Source: Corbicula japonica (lineage: Eukaryota > Mollusca > Bivalvia > Venerida > Cyrenidae). Taken from it: a stretch of DNA of 64,000 bases. Positions 62,596 through 64,000 of this stretch are shown piece after piece. The stretch is from NCBI GenBank assembly GCA_038501625.1, contig JAZAYU010000006.1, positions 12,836,638 to 12,900,637 of the forward strand, given 5' to 3'. Below the pieces are notes generated by a model. That model was not told the origin of the DNA, did not search any database, and worked only from the letters and a program-made list of their open reading frames with translations. How positions within the stretch are numbered: position 1 is the stretch's first letter; each line of letters begins with the position of its first letter. Made by a program: the position numbers and the translations under genes.

Positions 62596-62999
62596 GTTTA
62601 ACAGGATCCCCATTTCATATAAGACTTTCAAGAGGCTTTGATGATTTCAGAGTTTGTAGATATGGTAAGGGTGTTTCACCAAATTCTCATTTGACATTGT
62701 TAAGGATATTTTTTAAACCTGGAGTATTTTTGCTCAAATATATACGCTTGCTCAATTAAAGATTACTAAATTTACTACAGAAATGAAATGGCATCTATGA
62801 TCTCTGACAGTTTTGCTTTAATTTAAAAATAAATTTTATGCATTTATGTTGATGTTTGTGTTCAACAGAATCAGTCACAACAAGTTGAAAGTTTGCAGAA
62901 TGTTTTAAGACTTGCGGTTTTTAACATGTAATGGGACATTTAAAAAGAAACAATGGTTAATGTCAATTTTTTATATTCTCTTTAATAATATTAATTGCA
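62596..62999 (+). promoter_or_regulatory. Probable 3' UTR start with polyadenylation signal
   Basis: The sequence after the stop codon is AT-rich and has no open frame. A canonical AATAAA lies at 62828-62833, about 233 bp after the stop. A second AATAAA lies at 63907-63912. Which one is used cannot be told from sequence alone. Confidence 0.45.
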
Positions 63000-63760
63000 C
63001 ATTGTTTCCAATGTCAAGGTCACCTTGACCTTTAACCTACTGGTCCCAAAATGTAAGGGTCATCTAATGACCACAGCAAACCATTCTACCAAGTTTGAAA
63101 CAAAAGTCCTAAGGCTGTATAATAATAGGAAATCATTTTAAATGTTGAGAACATGACCTACTGACAACAAATCCAGTAAGGTAAATATACTAACCATGCT
63201 TACATACAATTATCAGATTTACAGAAAAAGAGTCTTAACGCTGTCCATGTAATATTTTGGCAATGTTTTACATCATTGTTACTGTCATTAAAAGTATAAA
63301 GCTGTCTAGTTATTGACTGATCCCATTTTCAATGTTGAGGCTCATGTTACCTTGACCTTAATGCTCTAAAATTCAAAGCTATAATTGAGTTCTGATATAT
63401 AACTGAGGAACTGTTAGGCCAACTGCCAGAATTGGTATAAAAATTGGTCAGGGTCAATAGATGACCCCTATGAATGAGAACATTGGTAAAGATCAACATA
63501 AGCTTTGTCTCAAATTCAATTTACATTCATTCACTGTAAAAATATTGGTCTTGAAGCGATTAAACTTGAAATGATGATTGGTCATGGTCAGTTGATGCCC
63601 CCTGTCATACATTTGTGTCAAGAGGTTAAGGTCAAGGAAACAATTCAAAACTGTTCCCCAGTAATGACCGACACAAAAATGCACATATGTATATGGCAGT
63701 TGGTCAGTAAGAAATGACCTATAGCTATATCGAGGTTAAAAGGTAAAGGTCACAATGACT
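63000..63760. repeat. Degenerate 'GACCTTGACC' mollusc-type repeat
   Basis: Several decayed units share phrases such as AAGGTCACCTTGACC, 'GGTCATCTAATGACC' and 'ACCAAGTTTGAAAC'. These are typical of a dispersed repeat I recall from mollusc genomes. It may lie in the 3' UTR or beyond the gene. Boundaries are unclear. Confidence 0.5.
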
Positions 63761-64000
63761 TTCAACTTACAGATGGTTACTGATAACTAAACTGAAGAGT
63801 GATTGGACGTGTTGTTGTCAGATTTGGCTAGAAAATTGGTTATGGTGCTTGAAAACATGTTATAGGCCCTGCTAGAGCTTTTTGTGTAATATTTTTGTGC
63901 ATGGAAAATAAATGTGTCTCAACTTTTTGAATAATATTTTCTCACAAGTGCAGACGGCATTATTATAATTGTTATTCATCTGTCTCAGTAATTGTCTAAA

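Overview
The window is animal genomic DNA, AT-rich and dominated by introns. The best guess at source is a bivalve mollusc. That guess rests on recognised repeat types: a 'pearl'-like element with internal tandem units, and mollusc-style 'GACCTTGACC' repeats. It does not rest on a species match. There is no sign of operons or other prokaryotic structure.

Only one protein-coding gene can be supported. It is a receptor tyrosine kinase on the + strand, present from its juxtamembrane extracellular part to its stop codon. Eleven exons (1953-2009, 2620-2707, 6319-6345, 7095-7290, 8169-8386, 9803-9996, 10843-10938, 19375-19595, 32626-32763, 59743-59866, 61594-62595) join with compatible phases into 786 codons plus a stop. 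They encode a short extracellular stalk, one transmembrane helix, a complete and apparently active kinase domain, and a 333-residue cytoplasmic tail in a single last exon. The tail holds an NPxY motif, a YxxP motif and an unexpected C-x2-C-x12-C-x2-C pair. The signal peptide and most of the ectodomain lie upstream of the window. The kinase resembles the FGFR/RET/Torso-like group, but I cannot place it in a named subfamily.

The introns are packed with non-autonomous transposable elements. The most abundant is a quasi-palindromic family of about 240 bp with TTAA target sites and CCC termini, so probably piggyBac-derived; about 40 full or partial copies were seen. The second is a near-perfect hairpin family of about 140 bp with about 15 copies. 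Other elements have readable boundaries: a hAT-like element with an 8-bp target duplication (8413-9439), a degenerate mariner with perfect inverted ends that split an older satellite (34041-35431), a TCGA-rich element with a TTA duplication (42690-43479), a 1.24-kb element with a TTTTA duplication (13710-14951), a Harbinger-like pair (23200-23511 and 52604-53092) and a pair of fold-back elements carrying CRE sites (574-984 and 12462-12842). Tandem arrays lie at 1538-1838, 32880-35570 and 36680-38000.

Several elements sit inside one another, so relative insertion order can be read. Several also lie within 20-30 bp of splice sites. These nested and exon-hugging insertions, the ETS-like motif array in the hAT element and the unusual receptor tail are the observations most worth following up. 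I found no convincing evidence of an entirely new multi-gene system.
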